Assembly: GCF_026914185.1 (NCBI RefSeq)
Contig: NC_070561.1
Span: 5,704,001 to 5,768,000, forward strand
DNA: 64,000 nucleotides
Reading direction: 5' to 3'
Origin: Puccinia triticina
Lineage: Eukaryota > Basidiomycota > Pucciniomycetes > Pucciniales > Pucciniaceae
The notes below the pieces were generated by a model, which made no database searches, had not been told where the DNA came from, and was given only the letters and a program-made list of their open reading frames with translations. The position numbers and the translations under genes were made by a program. Below are positions 11,691 to 23,337 of this stretch, in pieces; position 1 is the first letter of the stretch, and the number at the start of each line of letters is the position of its first letter.

Positions 11691-12398
11691 TCTCGCCGGA
11701 GTAGCTCGAAAATTCTTCAAAAGTCCAGAAATCATACACATCCGTAGCCGGCACCAGGACAAGCCTTCCTCCAGTAGTTCTCACTGAGAACGAGTATCGT
11801 AGTCATCCCAGACGAGCAACCGTAGTCCGCCGGCGAGTCACAAAATAAAATCATCACCTTTTATCTACCTTAACACTCGATTTTTTTTTTTCTTTTTCCT
11901 TTATATCCAACCATCAACGACCTACGCATCAACAAAAAAAAAAAAAAAAAAAAAAACATAAAATAAAATAATAAAACATTAACAATAACAAAAATAATAA
12001 TAATAATAATAACCTATTTCCATCGTTTTTTTTCTCTTCTCTCTAACCGATTATCCGACCGAATTCGACCTCGGGAGTTTAGTCCTCTTGTAAATCCTAG
12101 TCTTGTGTGGTAACGCTCACGGGTATATTCTTAGTTTACTACTCTTTAAGCGAGCCCGTGGTGAATATCCTGCAGATATTTACGTTGGACTGATCACCCA
12201 TAGCCACGGTGCCGCTGAAGGAGTAGCATTCTTGGTTTAAACTTTGTGTGTAGCCCAACAAGTCGGGTCGTGGTTCTACTCGACCTTGGAATGCCTACGC
12301 CGACCGTGGACAACTTCCCTTTTCTTTTTTCTTCTTCTCTCACGTCCACATCTCTCCATCCCAGGTTCGCAAGTTCAATAGTCGCCACCTGAAGCATC
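11691..12398 (+). other. Untranslated leader of the copia element
   Basis: About 700 bp between the primer site and the first methionine. It contains low-complexity T-rich and A-rich tracts (about 11881-12040) and no gene. Confidence 0.8.
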
Positions 12399-15300
12399 AT
12401 GTCCGATAACAAACTACCATCAGGACGCCTGTACCCAAAACCCAAACTCGGTGCGATTCCGGGACTACGAACTGTCGACTGCACAACGCCAAAAAACCCG
12501 ACAATTGAAAGTGTTCTGGGTCCACAGCTTTTGACGAATGATTTCTTCAAACGTCGTCTTGGTTGCATTCCTTCCACCGACTCACATGGCGAGGGCCCGT
12601 CTTTTGGCAACTTCAACAAACAGGCCAAAACCAAGAACGACCCTTTTCTACTCAGGAACATCAAAGGAAAAGGACGGGAGACCTCGGATGATTTGCCAGA
12701 AGAGACGACTTTTCAGCCCCGCTTGACTGGTAGAGTCATCGGCTCTTCCTCAACCAACTGGAGACGCACAGAACCGCCCCCCCATATCAACTTTGACCCG
12801 CCCATCGAACGATCAGGACAATCTCAAGAGGCTGAACAAGTGGACCTCAACAGTCTCATAGCCGAGATGCGCTTCCAACGCGAACTCGACCAGGTCCGGC
12901 TAAATGAGGACCGCGCCCGACGTGAGGAAGATCGAGCCCGGCGGGAAGCTGAGGACATCCGCAACCAACGACGTCATGAGCTTGACAAGTCAGCCAAAAT
13001 CTCCGCCATCATCAACGCGGCTATCAACAAATTGGACTCTGAAGACATTCTCAAACCGGACGGTTCAAATGTCAGACGCTGGGAGGATGCTCTTCGCCTC
13101 ACAGCTTTCGAACGGTTCAATGATCAGCACTTCTTTACACCAAATGAAGACACAACCGTTGACCCCTACTACGAGGCAATCGCACAAGGGATCATTCATT
13201 CATCAGTACACAGTGATCTATCGTATGACCTTGTTGATTTTGGTAGCTCGGCCGCTGTCTACGAGCACCTGGTATCAAAGTTTTGTGTGATCAATCGCGC
13301 TAGACAGCTCCACACCTGGGAAATCCTGAAGAAAATCTCTTTGCGCGACTACAACAGCTCGGCAGAGGCGATCGCAGCAGTCTACCAGTGCGCTAGATCC
13401 TTCCGGGAACAAGGTGTTGAACTGACCTGGGACACCATTGTCAGTTTTGTTTTCCAGAGTAACCTCAACAATCATCTTGGACCGGTGGTCAATCGGAAGG
13501 TGGATCTTTTCATGGAGACCCACGAATTTGAATTGCCCACATCTGGCGACATCCTTAGATTTTGGGAAGCCGCACGAACAGAACATCGTCTAGCCACCGA
13601 GTCAGGACAATCGGAATCTTCAGCTCTTGCTTTGAATCTAGCTAGCCGCAACACTACTAGCGTTTCAGGTTGCGTTTCAGGACCGAACCCGGAAATTGAG
13701 GAAGAATCCCAGGTCAATGCAATGGCGCTGAGCAAGCCACCTACCTGCTACATCTGCAAGCAAACCGGACACTACGCAACCAACTGCCCGACCAGCAGGA
13801 AGAATAACCCAAATCACCGCTCGACGACCAGCAGGCTCAACACCCAGCCTCAGTTCCCCCCATGCTCGGTCACATACAACTTTGACCGCATACCCTACAT
13901 CAAACCTTCTCAACCGGGACAACTCCCTCCCGCGCCTCCTCGCAACACTAGTGCGACCTATGTCAAGAACCCCAAGCCTACCCCTCAGCAGAAAACTGTC
14001 GAGACGCAACAAATCAATCCGGATCTTTTCGCCGATGAGGCAGAGGATGAAGCTGAATTCGTTTTTGAAAACGAAGATCTGTCTGCCAAGCCCTCGGGCC
14101 ACCGCTTTAATCTGAGGGAGTTAGTAGTTGACAGAGACGGACAAGAAGTACTCTGGGACTCTGGTGCCTCAGACAACGTGACCGGTGATAGGTACGCTTT
14201 ACACAACTTCACCACGCTTGACCGACCAATCGCAGTCAAAGTAGCCACTTACTCAGCTTGTGATTACATCACAGGCATGGGTACCTTGCGATTTGTCGGG
14301 ATGAACAAGGCGGTCATCGTAGTTAAAAAGGTTTACTACTGTGAGCGCGCCAGGTCTACCCTTCTGTCAATTGCGGCCTTCAAGAATGCAGGTGCTAACT
14401 TCATTGTCAACGGCAATTTCAACTCCATCGATCTAGTTTCCAACACAGGCCGTTTGCTCTTGTGCAGCGTTTTTGACCCAAGACACAACACCTGGCCTCT
14501 CCCTTTTCCCCTTCGTGCTCCATCCAACCTCGTTCCCAATTCTCTACCATCCTCAATTTGTATTAGTCCTTACAATGGAATCAATACAAACTCGTTTTTC
14601 AAATCACCCAATCTAGTTGAGCACAGTCAGTTCACGTGGAACCCCGATGAGTTGACTCCTGATGAGAAGACTCTCCTTTTTTGGCATCGTCTTTTCGGTC
14701 ATGCCAGCCTGCGGAAGATAAGACACCTTGTGAAACTGCGACTTGGCTACGGCTTACCTGAGAAAATGCCAGCCGGTTCAATCAAGTGTCCAGTGTGTTC
14801 CATCTGCAAGGCAACCAGGACTTCCGCCCTTGGACCCACCAAGAGGTGTATTGAGAAACTATGTGTGGTGTGTGTAGATCTTATGGGGCCATTCGACACC
14901 CCAACAATGTCAGGTGGCAAGTATGCGCTTACTATTTGTGATGTTTTTACATCATATAGTGAAGTAAAAATCCTCAAAGCAAAAAGTGAAGCAGCTGGCC
15001 TTTTGATGCAGACCATCAACCAATGGTAAACACAACTCAACTCCAAGGTCAAGATCCTGCGCTCCGACAATGGAGGCGAATTCGACTCCAAAGTTTTTGG
15101 TAAGTACCTCGAAGAGAAAGGGATCATAGCCGAGCGCTCATTGCCCTACCATCATTTTCAGAATGGTGCGGCTGAGCGCTACAATCGAACTGTATCCAAT
15201 ATGGGACGCAGCATCCTCTATGATAGCGAACTTGGCAAAGAGTTCTGGGGCTATGCGTTCATGTGGGCGGCCTGGACTCTCAATTGTATCCCAAATCGAG

Positions 15301-17255
15301 TAACCAAGGAGAAGACACCGTACGAGTTCTTTTTTGGAGACAAGCCACAACTCGATAGGACAAGGGTTTTTGGATCCCGTGCCTACGTCCTTGTGGCCCC
15401 TGAAAAGCGCAAAAAATTGGACGACCGCGCTATAGAAGGACTTGTTGTTGGCCACCTCCCAGAGTCAAAGGGATGGACCTTTTGGATTCCCAAGTCAAAA
15501 AAGCTTGTTTCATCTGCTTGGGCCAATTTCGGCCGGAACACTCTACCTACGATTGCCGGAAAGTCTAATCCTAGCAAAGGCCCCGAGGAACAGAATGCCG
15601 CAACGCCACCATTGCCGACTCCAGTCACGCAACGCCTTATTTTGAATGATTTCACGCAGGAGAAACTCGTGGACAAGCAGGAAGCACTAGTCGACCAATG
15701 CTTGCGGGATTGCGCCGACGAATCCAACGATGTTCCCCTCACTTTCAAGGTAGCTATGCAATCCCCAGAAGCCGCGCAGTGGAAAACGGCTGTCAATATT
15801 GAACTGGACAACCTTAAAAGAAAACGGGTCTGGTCCGTTTGTTGTCTACCTACTAATCGCCGGAAGCTAGGAGCACGCTGGGTCTTTGCAAAGAAACTAA
15901 ATTCTGATGGCACTGTCAAATACAAAGCCAGATATGTCGCAAAAGGGTTCAACCAAAAGGAAGGAACCGACTTCGCCCACACTTTCGCACCAACGGCGAC
16001 GTTCACATCAATGAGGATCCTACTGTCCATTGCGGCGCAAAATAACTGGCCCATATATAACTTCGATTTTGTGGCGGCTTACCTGAATGCTCCCATTGAT
16101 GAGGAAGTTTGGGTCCAAGCCCCTGAAGGTTTGGATGTCGGTGATGGGGAGGCCTGCCTATTACGACGAGCGCTGTACGGCACAAAACAAGCCGCCAGGT
16201 GCTGGTGGAAACACCTCAGTGGCACACTAGCCGATCTCGGTTATGTGTCAAGCTACTACGATTCTAGTGTGTATACCCTCAGTAACAAGGTAGACTGGTC
16301 AATAATCTGGGTACACGTCGATGACGGGATTGTCACTGGATCATCTGATGAAGCCCTCCGATTACCAGAACAACAACTGAAAGGCAGCCTTGAGATCAAG
16401 TGGAATGAAGGCTTAACAAGTATGGTTGGAGTGAAGATCTGTCGCACGGCTGACGGTTTTGAACTGACACAGCCAAACCTGATAGAAAAGATCCTGAAGG
16501 AGCGATGGGACAGCGTGACACGCCATGCTTCACCTCTCCCAGAAGGATTCACGGCTAACACAGACCCAGACAATCATGGAACCAACAGCAAAGATTTCCT
16601 ATCGACCATTGGTGGTCTGAGCTACGTGGCCGTTGGGACCCGCCCAGACATAGCATACAGTGTAAATTATCTAGCACTTTTCTCCAGCAAACCCTTGGCA
16701 ATTCATTGGAAGGGACTCCGACATCTTCTGGGATACCTGGCAGAAACAAAGACCACACCCCTTTGCATTCATCCGATACAGTCAGAAGGATCACCGGTAG
16801 AATGCTATGTGGATGAAAACTGGGGAGGAGCCAACTCTCGATCCACATATGGTGTAGTTATTTGACTATACGGCACACCCATAATGTGGGTGTCACACCG
16901 CTTGGTCACGGTAGCCAGCTCGACATGCCAGGCCAAATATATGTCTCTGGGACATGCGACTAGACATGCCCTGTGGATAAGGGACTTGCTTTACAACATA
17001 ATTGGCACTCATTTTCCAGTAACATTATTCTGCGACAACCAATCAGCAGTGAAGATAGGGTGTGAAGACGTGTCCAACAAGCGAACACATCACATTGAAC
17101 GCGAATTTTATGTCACCAACCAGGCAATGTATGAAAAGAAGACCTCCATCAAATGGATTCCGGGATCAGAACAGATCGCCGATGTTCTCACCAAGGCACT
17201 GAGCAAATCAGCTCACTCAAAGTACGGCGCCGTCATCCAGGGTTTCACTGTCTAG
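12399..17255 (+). pseudogene. Copia Gag-Pol polyprotein, two in-frame stops
   Basis: A single frame of 1,618 codons is interrupted by TAA at 15027-15029 and TGA at 16863-16865; there is no frameshift. The Gag part is followed by a CCHC zinc knuckle (C450-x2-C-x4-H-x4-C463). An aspartic protease DSGAS follows at about 587. The integrase has an HHCC finger (H763-x4-H768, C797-x2-C800) and a DD(35)E core, with D827, the Asp of SDNGG and the Glu of GAAERYN. The first stop lies inside this core. The reverse transcriptase has KARYVAKGFNQ and the active-site HVDD (about 1306-1309). RNase H contains the second stop near its start. The start at 12399 gives a methionine with a plausible Gag N-terminus. 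The order protease-integrase-RT-RNase H defines Ty1/copia. Confidence 0.9.
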
Positions 17256-17322
17256 TTTTATGTTATGTTTCTTTTCTTCCTTCTCCATTTCCTCTCATTC
17301 TCATGTGTGCAGGCTTCTTGTC

Positions 17323-17333
17323 GAGGGGGGGGA
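17323..17333 (+). other. Polypurine tract of the copia element
   Basis: A purine-only run GAGGGGGGGGA directly before the 3' LTR is the expected primer for plus-strand synthesis. Confidence 0.85.
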
Positions 17334-17454
17334 TGTTGTGACACTGGTGTATATCTCAACTCCGACACCTGTCACAGGTATTTGTACATAGTACTTAGTC
17401 TATTTCCCTCTCATAGATTTGGAGTATTGATTCCTTTGAGCTCTCCATCCAACA
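17334..17454 (+). repeat. 3' LTR of the copia element
   Basis: It is 121 bp, matches the 5' LTR at 118 positions, and is followed by the target duplication ACAGG. Confidence 0.95.
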
Positions 17455-17459
17455 ACAGG

Positions 17460-19744
17460 AACCACACACTGACTGAATCATCACTTTACCCTCATTTACC
17501 TCCCAGGCAATGCTCACATGCAGGAAGAATACGACCAGACCGGTCAGGGCCTAGATACCGCAACCAACCTGGACCCGTATTGGGCTAGTGCAGAGCAATG
17601 ATAATCAGTACTATATCAGTACAGTAAGCCACCTTACTCGTAGCACTATAAAAGAGGCCAGTGGAACTGATCTCTTGTCCCGCTTCTCTTGTTGCACTTC
17701 TTTCTCACAGTCCTAACCCAACAGCCAGATCATTTCCAGCTTTATCCCAAAAACCTGTTTCCTCTTTTGCTTCTATTCTTCAGCTCCTAGACCCTGTCCT
17801 GTCTTGTGCAACCAACAAATCACAGCAGCCTGAAGCTTTTACTTCTTTCTTTTCCTCGACATCTTTCTCTTTCATATCCTTTACAGACCTTTTTCTTTGC
17901 CTGTTTTTCCTCACACTTTTTCTCTAAGTCACTACCTCATCCCGTCTCTTATCATCACGATCCTGCTCTTAGGTAAGACTCAGAATCTCTCATTGTTTCA
18001 TCTCAAACCTCTTTTCTTTCCATTTTCACCATTGTACATATATTGTTGATTCAAGAGGTCTGATGAAATACACGCTCTTAGTCTCCTGAATTCTTGCACG
18101 CCTGCCGCCAGAAGTCTTGTAAGAGTTCCCGGGACATCAGTGCATGTGCAAGGTGCATTCAAAGAGGCAGAAGGCGCTGCTGCTGCTCCGGAAGCCCAAG
18201 GAGCATTCTCCTTCCCGCGCCTGCCCCTTGATGGGCACCCCTTGCCCATTTTGTTCTTGTTTCTTTTTGATCTCCTCCTGTGTTGTGTGTAGGCAGTTTG
18301 GCCTCCCTGATAACCAGCAGCTTGGGCTCAATCCAAGAAGAACTTCTGAAGCTGAGGTGGGGTCAAACAACTATCCAACCCCGCAGAATTTTCAAGCGCT
18401 CAAGCAGGAAATACTCCAGGAACTACAAAGACATCCTATGTTTTGAACTGGCCATTGATGATCTTCCTCTTCAAAAATATGATGATTTATAATTCATACA
18501 TAATATTGTGTCCATACTGGGAAGTTATGAAACATGCCAGACTTGAGAGACTCAGTCATTCAGAATTTCTTACAGTTGTAAACTTATAAGGGTGTTGAAA
18601 AGTTGAAGTTGAAGGATATCTTACAATAGTGATAAAAACCCTGTAGATTCCCAGTTCCAGTGAAATCATTCACTTTATTCTTGAGTTTTAATTAGGTGGA
18701 AATTTTGATAGAAGCATAAACAATCATAGTTTCTTGCTCCCCAACAAAAGTCTTATGTTTTTTTGATATTATGACCATTACTTGCTTTTGCTACTATCAG
18801 TGTAGAAAAAACTTGAAGCCCTTAAAGGGAGAACTTAAAAGAACAACCCAACAAGCTTTTCCTTGTTTGAAAAGGTCACAGAGGATGAGTCATCTCAGAG
18901 GTCCAATGATAGATGTTATTAGGGTATTTCACAATAAAGATACCCGGGAAATAGTCCAAGGGCTTGCCAGTATTGCTAAACGCTGCTTACTTCAGGCAAA
19001 ATTTTAAGCAAGTATGTCACCCCCAAGTAACCAAATTTGATGCCGCAAGAAGCAACAATTCTTATTGTGAATCCCCTGTTATTATGGACCTGAATGGTTA
19101 CGTAATAAATGAATAGGGAATAAGTTGATGGGGGGACCTTTTGAAAAAATTCATGTATGTGAAATATAACTCAAGGCTCAGTTTCACGATTTCAGATAGA
19201 TTCTTTTTTTGGTGGGCATTTAGGGCCTGTACCATGGGCTCCAATTTTCAAAAATTCTCATTTTTGTTGCCCTTTACACAAAAAGTGAAAAATAGAGGAG
19301 GGTTCAAACAATGAAATCATCCACATTTGGGCTCAAGACCACATTTTGGGCCATGCTCAGTTTTATGTGCGCTTACCGGGAGCCCAGCGGGAGGTGGGTC
19401 GAGTCCAAGGAAGGCGGCAGTGGAGCAACTGCGTGGCGCGTGCGCAAAGGCACCCGCAGCGCGCAGCCGAGGCGCGCCAGGTCGGACCAAATCTAGTTGG
19501 TCAAGGAGCAACCGGTACCGGCCAATACCTAGCACACGGAACCGGCGACAGAGCACAATACGCCAAGCACTACAGCGCCAAAATTCCCAGGAAATTTTGC
19601 CAACTTAAGTCATCTCTGATTAGTATCCAATCACACTAACCGAAATGTTCAACTCAATCGCAGCAGCGACCTCGGCGGTGAAAGTAGCGGCAGGCTTGTT
19701 GACAGGCGACACAGGAGGAGGCTAGCGGCCAATCGCAAGGGGCC
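17460..19744. other. Region without a supported gene; TATA box at 17648
   Basis: A TATAAAAGAGG box at about 17648 is followed by a pyrimidine-rich leader and a TAGGTAAGA donor-like site near 17971, an LTR-like promoter layout. Short open frames at 18137-18492 and 18771-19007 have no recognisable domain. Confidence 0.4.
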
Positions 19745-20098
19745 ATGGGGACGCAAGACAAGTCAGAAACTCCAGCACCACCAGAAGAAGAACAAGCCGG
19801 TAGAGACGCAGCAGACGAGCCAACACCGGCCCCTCCAAAGAAACCGAGAAAGGTCACCGTGAAGGCACCGGCAAGAAGGTCGACCCGAGCGACTTCAAAG
19901 AGGCCAGGGGAGCAGGAGAGGGACGACGACCAAGGGGTTGGGGAGGGTCACAAGGAGGAAAGAGGGGCAGGGCTGGAGGAGTTCAGAGAGTTGACAGGAG
20001 ATGTTATCGGGGTACAAGGGAACCAAAAAGGAACTGGTAAGCAAGGAAATGGGGACAAGGAGTGCTGGATATGGCTAGGGGTAGAGGGTCAAGACTAA
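19745..20098 (+). CDS. N-terminal part of a DIRS-like element gag frame
   Basis: The frame is 117 codons from an ATG in a region of raised GC. The product is rich in Glu, Pro, Lys and Arg with a PPKKPRK basic patch that could be a nuclear signal. It overlaps the next frame by 37 nt in a different reading frame, so gag is either frameshifted or spliced here. There are no catalytic motifs. I assign it to the element by position only. Confidence 0.45.
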   Translation: MGTQDKSETPAPPEEEQAGRDAADEPTPAPPKKPRKVTVKAPARRSTRATSKRPGEQERDDDQGVGEGHKEERGAGLEEFRELTGDVIGVQGNQKGTGKQGNGDKECWIWLGVEGQD

Positions 20099-21399
20099 CG
20101 GATGGCAGCGTTCTATTTTGCTTAGCTGATAATCCGGTCGACGCAGAAGAGGCTATTCAGGTCATAGGAGGGGAAAAGGCAAAGGTGGACCTTCAAGGGA
20201 CAATGCTGGAGGTGATTGGGAGGGCGTTAGCAGCCAAGGCGGCAGGGCAATCAAGCAAGGCAACGATGCTTTTCAAAATCTGCAAAGGTTTAGGCAACAC
20301 TATCGCAAGCAACCAGGCGACCCCAGTACCACAACCTCTGACTCGAGCGGCCCAAGTACCCGCGAGTCTAACTTGGTCGACGACCACCCCCTCTTTCGCG
20401 TTGCCAACCCCGACCCCATTCAACCCAGCCACCTCCAACCAACTCCATGGCTTCAAAGTACTGACTCCAGCGTCGGTAGTCACCCCGAAAGTCAGGGATT
20501 ACGACGAGATGGTTGGATCCACGGGGCCGGAGGCGGCAGTCCTTTTTGATGGCGCAGCAATTCCGAACAACAACGACATCGGCCTTCCCGAATTTTTCGC
20601 GAAGAATCTCATTGGTTTTCGGGCACCCCTACCCCTGACAATTTTCAATGAGTGGTGGCAAGAAAAGGCGTTCCTCCACCACGCCGAAAAGAGGAACAAA
20701 TCTGACAATGCTAGCAGGGATCGGCTTCGCTACACGGGCTTCCCATATCCGAGCGAATACCTCCAGACGTACCAGGAATGGTCAGTCAACCATCAGGGCT
20801 TTCTTAGAGCTGTCAGCAAGATCCCCTTGCACGCGAACCTGGCACACTGGCTGGTGATACACAAGAGGAACGCGGACGGTATCATAAGGAGGGAGGGCTT
20901 CATGACTGCATTGCGGTATGACATCCACGTACGGATGAATGCCTTATGTCATCGGGTACCGGTACTAGGGGGGCGACTTTCCGTCGCAAATATCTCGATC
21001 TTCCGAACAGAAATCGTTCAAGAAGTTCACGCCAAGACGGTCAGGTTTGGCAAGACCGAGTTCACCGACAACCCCTACGCCGCTGGCGGATGCCGGGTGG
21101 GTTGGGACCCCACAACTGGACAACCAGCCCGGAAGAAGGACGAGCAGGTGAACAGGACCCCACTCCATTTACAACAACCAAGCAAAGCGGTCAACCCCGC
21201 CAACAAACCTGGTCCAAAAACCCCACGAGGCCCCAGCAACCAAAGAGGGCCCAACGGCAAAGATGGCGGCTTCAAGGGGGGCAAATGGGGGCCCGGCTAT
21301 GACCGGGACGGGGGAGGCGCAAGCAACAGCGGAGGAGGAAACAACGGTGGAGGAGGAGGAGGTGCAGGAAGCAGCTATGGGAAAGGGAAAAGTTACTAG
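20062..21399 (+). CDS. Gag-like protein of a DIRS-like retroelement
   Basis: The frame has 445 codons; it opens at GTG and the first ATG is at 20071. The middle (FPYPSEYLQTYQEWSVNH, then HWLVIHKRNADGI and GFMTALRYDIHVRMNAL) resembles the gag-like proteins that precede DIRS-type reverse transcriptases in basidiomycetes, by my recollection of the family. The C-terminus from about residue 370 is basic, then Gly/Asn/Ser-rich, a likely nucleic-acid-binding tail; no CCHC knuckle is present. The reverse transcriptase frame follows on the same strand after 160 bp. GC content is well above that of the flanks. Confidence 0.6.
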   Translation: MLDMARGRGSRLTDGSVLFCLADNPVDAEEAIQVIGGEKAKVDLQGTMLEVIGRALAAKAAGQSSKATMLFKICKGLGNTIASNQATPVPQPLTRAAQVPASLTWSTTTPSFALPTPTPFNPATSNQLHGFKVLTPASVVTPKVRDYDEMVGSTGPEAAVLFDGAAIPNNNDIGLPEFFAKNLIGFRAPLPLTIFNEWWQEKAFLHHAEKRNKSDNASRDRLRYTGFPYPSEYLQTYQEWSVNHQGFLRAVSKIPLHANLAHWLVIHKRNADGIIRREGFMTALRYDIHVRMNALCHRVPVLGGRLSVANISIFRTEIVQEVHAKTVRFGKTEFTDNPYAAGGCRVGWDPTTGQPARKKDEQVNRTPLHLQQPSKAVNPANKPGPKTPRGPSNQRGPNGKDGGFKGGKWGPGYDRDGGGASNSGGGNNGGGGGGAGSSYGKGKSY

Positions 21400-21562
21400 T
21401 TAGCGTTTTTGTTTCAAATTGTTCAATTTCAATGACCACAACCACACCCTCATGTATGCGCAGCACCAAGCCCAAGGGGGCGGTGCCATTATGTTTCACA
21501 TGAAATTTGATTACATTAGGGTAGACCAAAAACCTGACTTTTGGATCTCTTTATGACCTTTT

Positions 21563-23002
21563 TTGAGAAGCACTGAGAGCGAGACACTGGACTGCTACAT
21601 AATAAACCGTGAGACAATGGGCCGGAATACACTCCCAAGACCCTGGCGCGAGGGAGCCGGAGGCCGTTGGTCAGGCGAGATCAATTGGCCAACAAAAGTC
21701 TCTTGCGAGATGGATATCAACGCCTGGGAGGTTGCGCTACAGAAAGCAAACCTCCTCCCACAATTCCAAGACGTTCTAGACGGTTTCCAAGTGGGTTTTG
21801 ACCAAGGAATCCCAGAACATGAGCTTTCGGAAGACTTACCCTACCTCACACCTCCCAACCATACCTCCGCGCTGATGGCAAAAGGCAAGATAGAAGCATC
21901 TATCCGCAAAGAACTAGATGCCGGTAGGATGTTTGGGCCGTTCACGTACAACCAAGTCCAAGAACGGTTCGGTTTCTTTAGGACAAATCCGTTGGGAGCA
22001 GTAATTAATGGTGATGGCTCCCTCCGGCCAATCAATGATCTTTTGTTCCCACACGGAAAGATGGGAATCCCTTCCGTAAACTCCTTTGTTGACGCAGAAG
22101 ACTTCAAAACGTCCTGGGACAATTTCAACACGGTCGCCAGCTTCCTCAAAGAGCAAAAGGAGCCAGTTCTGTTGGCTTTATTTGACTGGGAAAAGGCCTA
22201 CCGGCAAATCCCAACCGCACCAAGTAAGTGGCCGTACCTCATGGTACGGGACTTCAACAATATGCTACTGTTAGATACCCAGATAGCTTTCGGAGGTGTA
22301 GCAGGCTGCGGGTCCTTTGGCCGGCCGGCAGACGCGTGGAAGGAACTCATGATCTCCGAATTTGATGTTTTAAACGTGTTTCGGTGGGTTGACGATAACC
22401 TGTTTGTCAAAAGACCAGGCTCAGCAACCCTAATGGCCGACGTCGTGAAGAGATCGGACGAGCTGGGAGTGAAAACAAATAAAGAAAAGTACTCGCCCTT
22501 TCTAGAAGAGCAGAAGTACGTTGGATTCATTTGGAACGGAACCAACAAGACCGTGCGACTCCCAGAGGCGAAGCTAGCCAAGAGGATCAACCAAATCCAA
22601 GACTTCCTAGAGATTGGCGCGACTTTCAGTTACAATGACATGGAGGTCATCGCCGGAAGGTTGAACCACGTGGCATACATCTTACCGCAACTAAGATGCT
22701 ACCTGTGTAGTCTATATAGGTGGCTCAAAGACTGGGTACACCGGGAGACGGACTGCCCGCTACCCCCAGACGCCAAAGAGGACCTACACATGTGGCACAC
22801 AACGTTGTCCAAATTCAAACTGACAAGGCTGATCGCAAGACAAGAACCAACAGAGGTGAGATGGGTCGGTGACGCGTCAACCGGATTTGGGGTGGGGGTG
22901 CTCATTGGTAAAAGGTGGGCACAATTCCGCCTGCGGTCAATGGCGGAACTGGATAGGAACATAGACGAAGAGAAGAAAGAGGAGGAACAAATACAAGGCT
23001 AG
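21563..23002 (+). CDS. Reverse transcriptase/RNase H, DIRS-like
   Basis: The frame has 479 codons, with the first in-frame ATG about 19 codons in. Reverse transcriptase blocks can be read in order: GSLRPINDLLFP, then LFDWEKAYRQIP (catalytic Asp), then AFGGVAGCGSFGRPADAW, then the active-site FRWVDDNLF at about residue 277, then EEQKYVGFIWNG. These resemble the DIRS-type RTs of basidiomycetes more than Ty3 or copia. The RNase H domain begins at RWVGDASTGFGVGVLI (Asp) but the frame ends at TAG while RNase H continues in another frame from about 23000. No integrase or tyrosine recombinase is visible downstream, so the element is incomplete or the recombinase is lost. The superfamily call is moderately sure; RT itself is certain. 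Confidence 0.8.
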   Translation: MRSTESETLDCYIINRETMGRNTLPRPWREGAGGRWSGEINWPTKVSCEMDINAWEVALQKANLLPQFQDVLDGFQVGFDQGIPEHELSEDLPYLTPPNHTSALMAKGKIEASIRKELDAGRMFGPFTYNQVQERFGFFRTNPLGAVINGDGSLRPINDLLFPHGKMGIPSVNSFVDAEDFKTSWDNFNTVASFLKEQKEPVLLALFDWEKAYRQIPTAPSKWPYLMVRDFNNMLLLDTQIAFGGVAGCGSFGRPADAWKELMISEFDVLNVFRWVDDNLFVKRPGSATLMADVVKRSDELGVKTNKEKYSPFLEEQKYVGFIWNGTNKTVRLPEAKLAKRINQIQDFLEIGATFSYNDMEVIAGRLNHVAYILPQLRCYLCSLYRWLKDWVHRETDCPLPPDAKEDLHMWHTTLSKFKLTRLIARQEPTEVRWVGDASTGFGVGVLIGKRWAQFRLRSMAELDRNIDEEKKEEEQIQG

Positions 23003-23337
23003 AAACCATAGCGGTGCGGCTAGGGCTGCTGATGTTAATCAAACTCGGGGCAAGGGGGGGGAAGACTTTCATTGTCTGGACCAACAATACTACAACGGAA
23101 AGCGTTGTCACCAAACGGAAATCTAAAGATTGGTTTGTCAACGCCAAATGGAAGAAGATCCAAGTGACGCTGATTGAAAACCAGATAAATCTTGTGGCGA
23201 AGGGTGCCACCTCGGCCAAGAATCGGGCCAACGAACTATCCAGAGGAATCAGACGGAATCATTGCAACCGCTATCAGTTGCGGGTCGAGGTTCCCCACAA
23301 CCTAGGGGACCTAATAGAACAAGTAACAGAGGCGTGA
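23003..23337 (+). pseudogene. C-terminal RNase H of the DIRS-like element, frameshifted
   Basis: The frame reading LETIAVRLGLLMLI, then TFIVWTNNTTTESVV and AKNRANELSRGI, carries the remaining RNase H motifs (TDN-like TNN and an ELSRG end). It is offset from the RT frame by a shift near 22990. In the family these parts form one protein, so this copy is probably disabled. The usual Asp of TDN is Asn here. Confidence 0.7.

Larger units (their letters stand above)
11559..17454 (+). mobile_element. Full-length Ty1/copia LTR retrotransposon
   Basis: The element is 5,896 bp long. It has two 121-bp LTRs (11559-11679, 17334-17454) that start TGTTGTGACAC, end CCAACA and differ at three positions, all transitions. 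The 5-bp target duplication ACAGG flanks it (11554-11558 and 17455-17459). Inside, in order: a primer-binding site next to the 5' LTR, a 0.7-kb leader, one long Gag-Pol frame with protease, integrase, reverse transcriptase and RNase H in copia order, and a G-rich polypurine tract next to the 3' LTR. Two in-frame stops break the polyprotein, so this copy should not make the full product unless the stops are read through. The near-identical LTRs point to fairly recent insertion. Confidence 0.95.
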
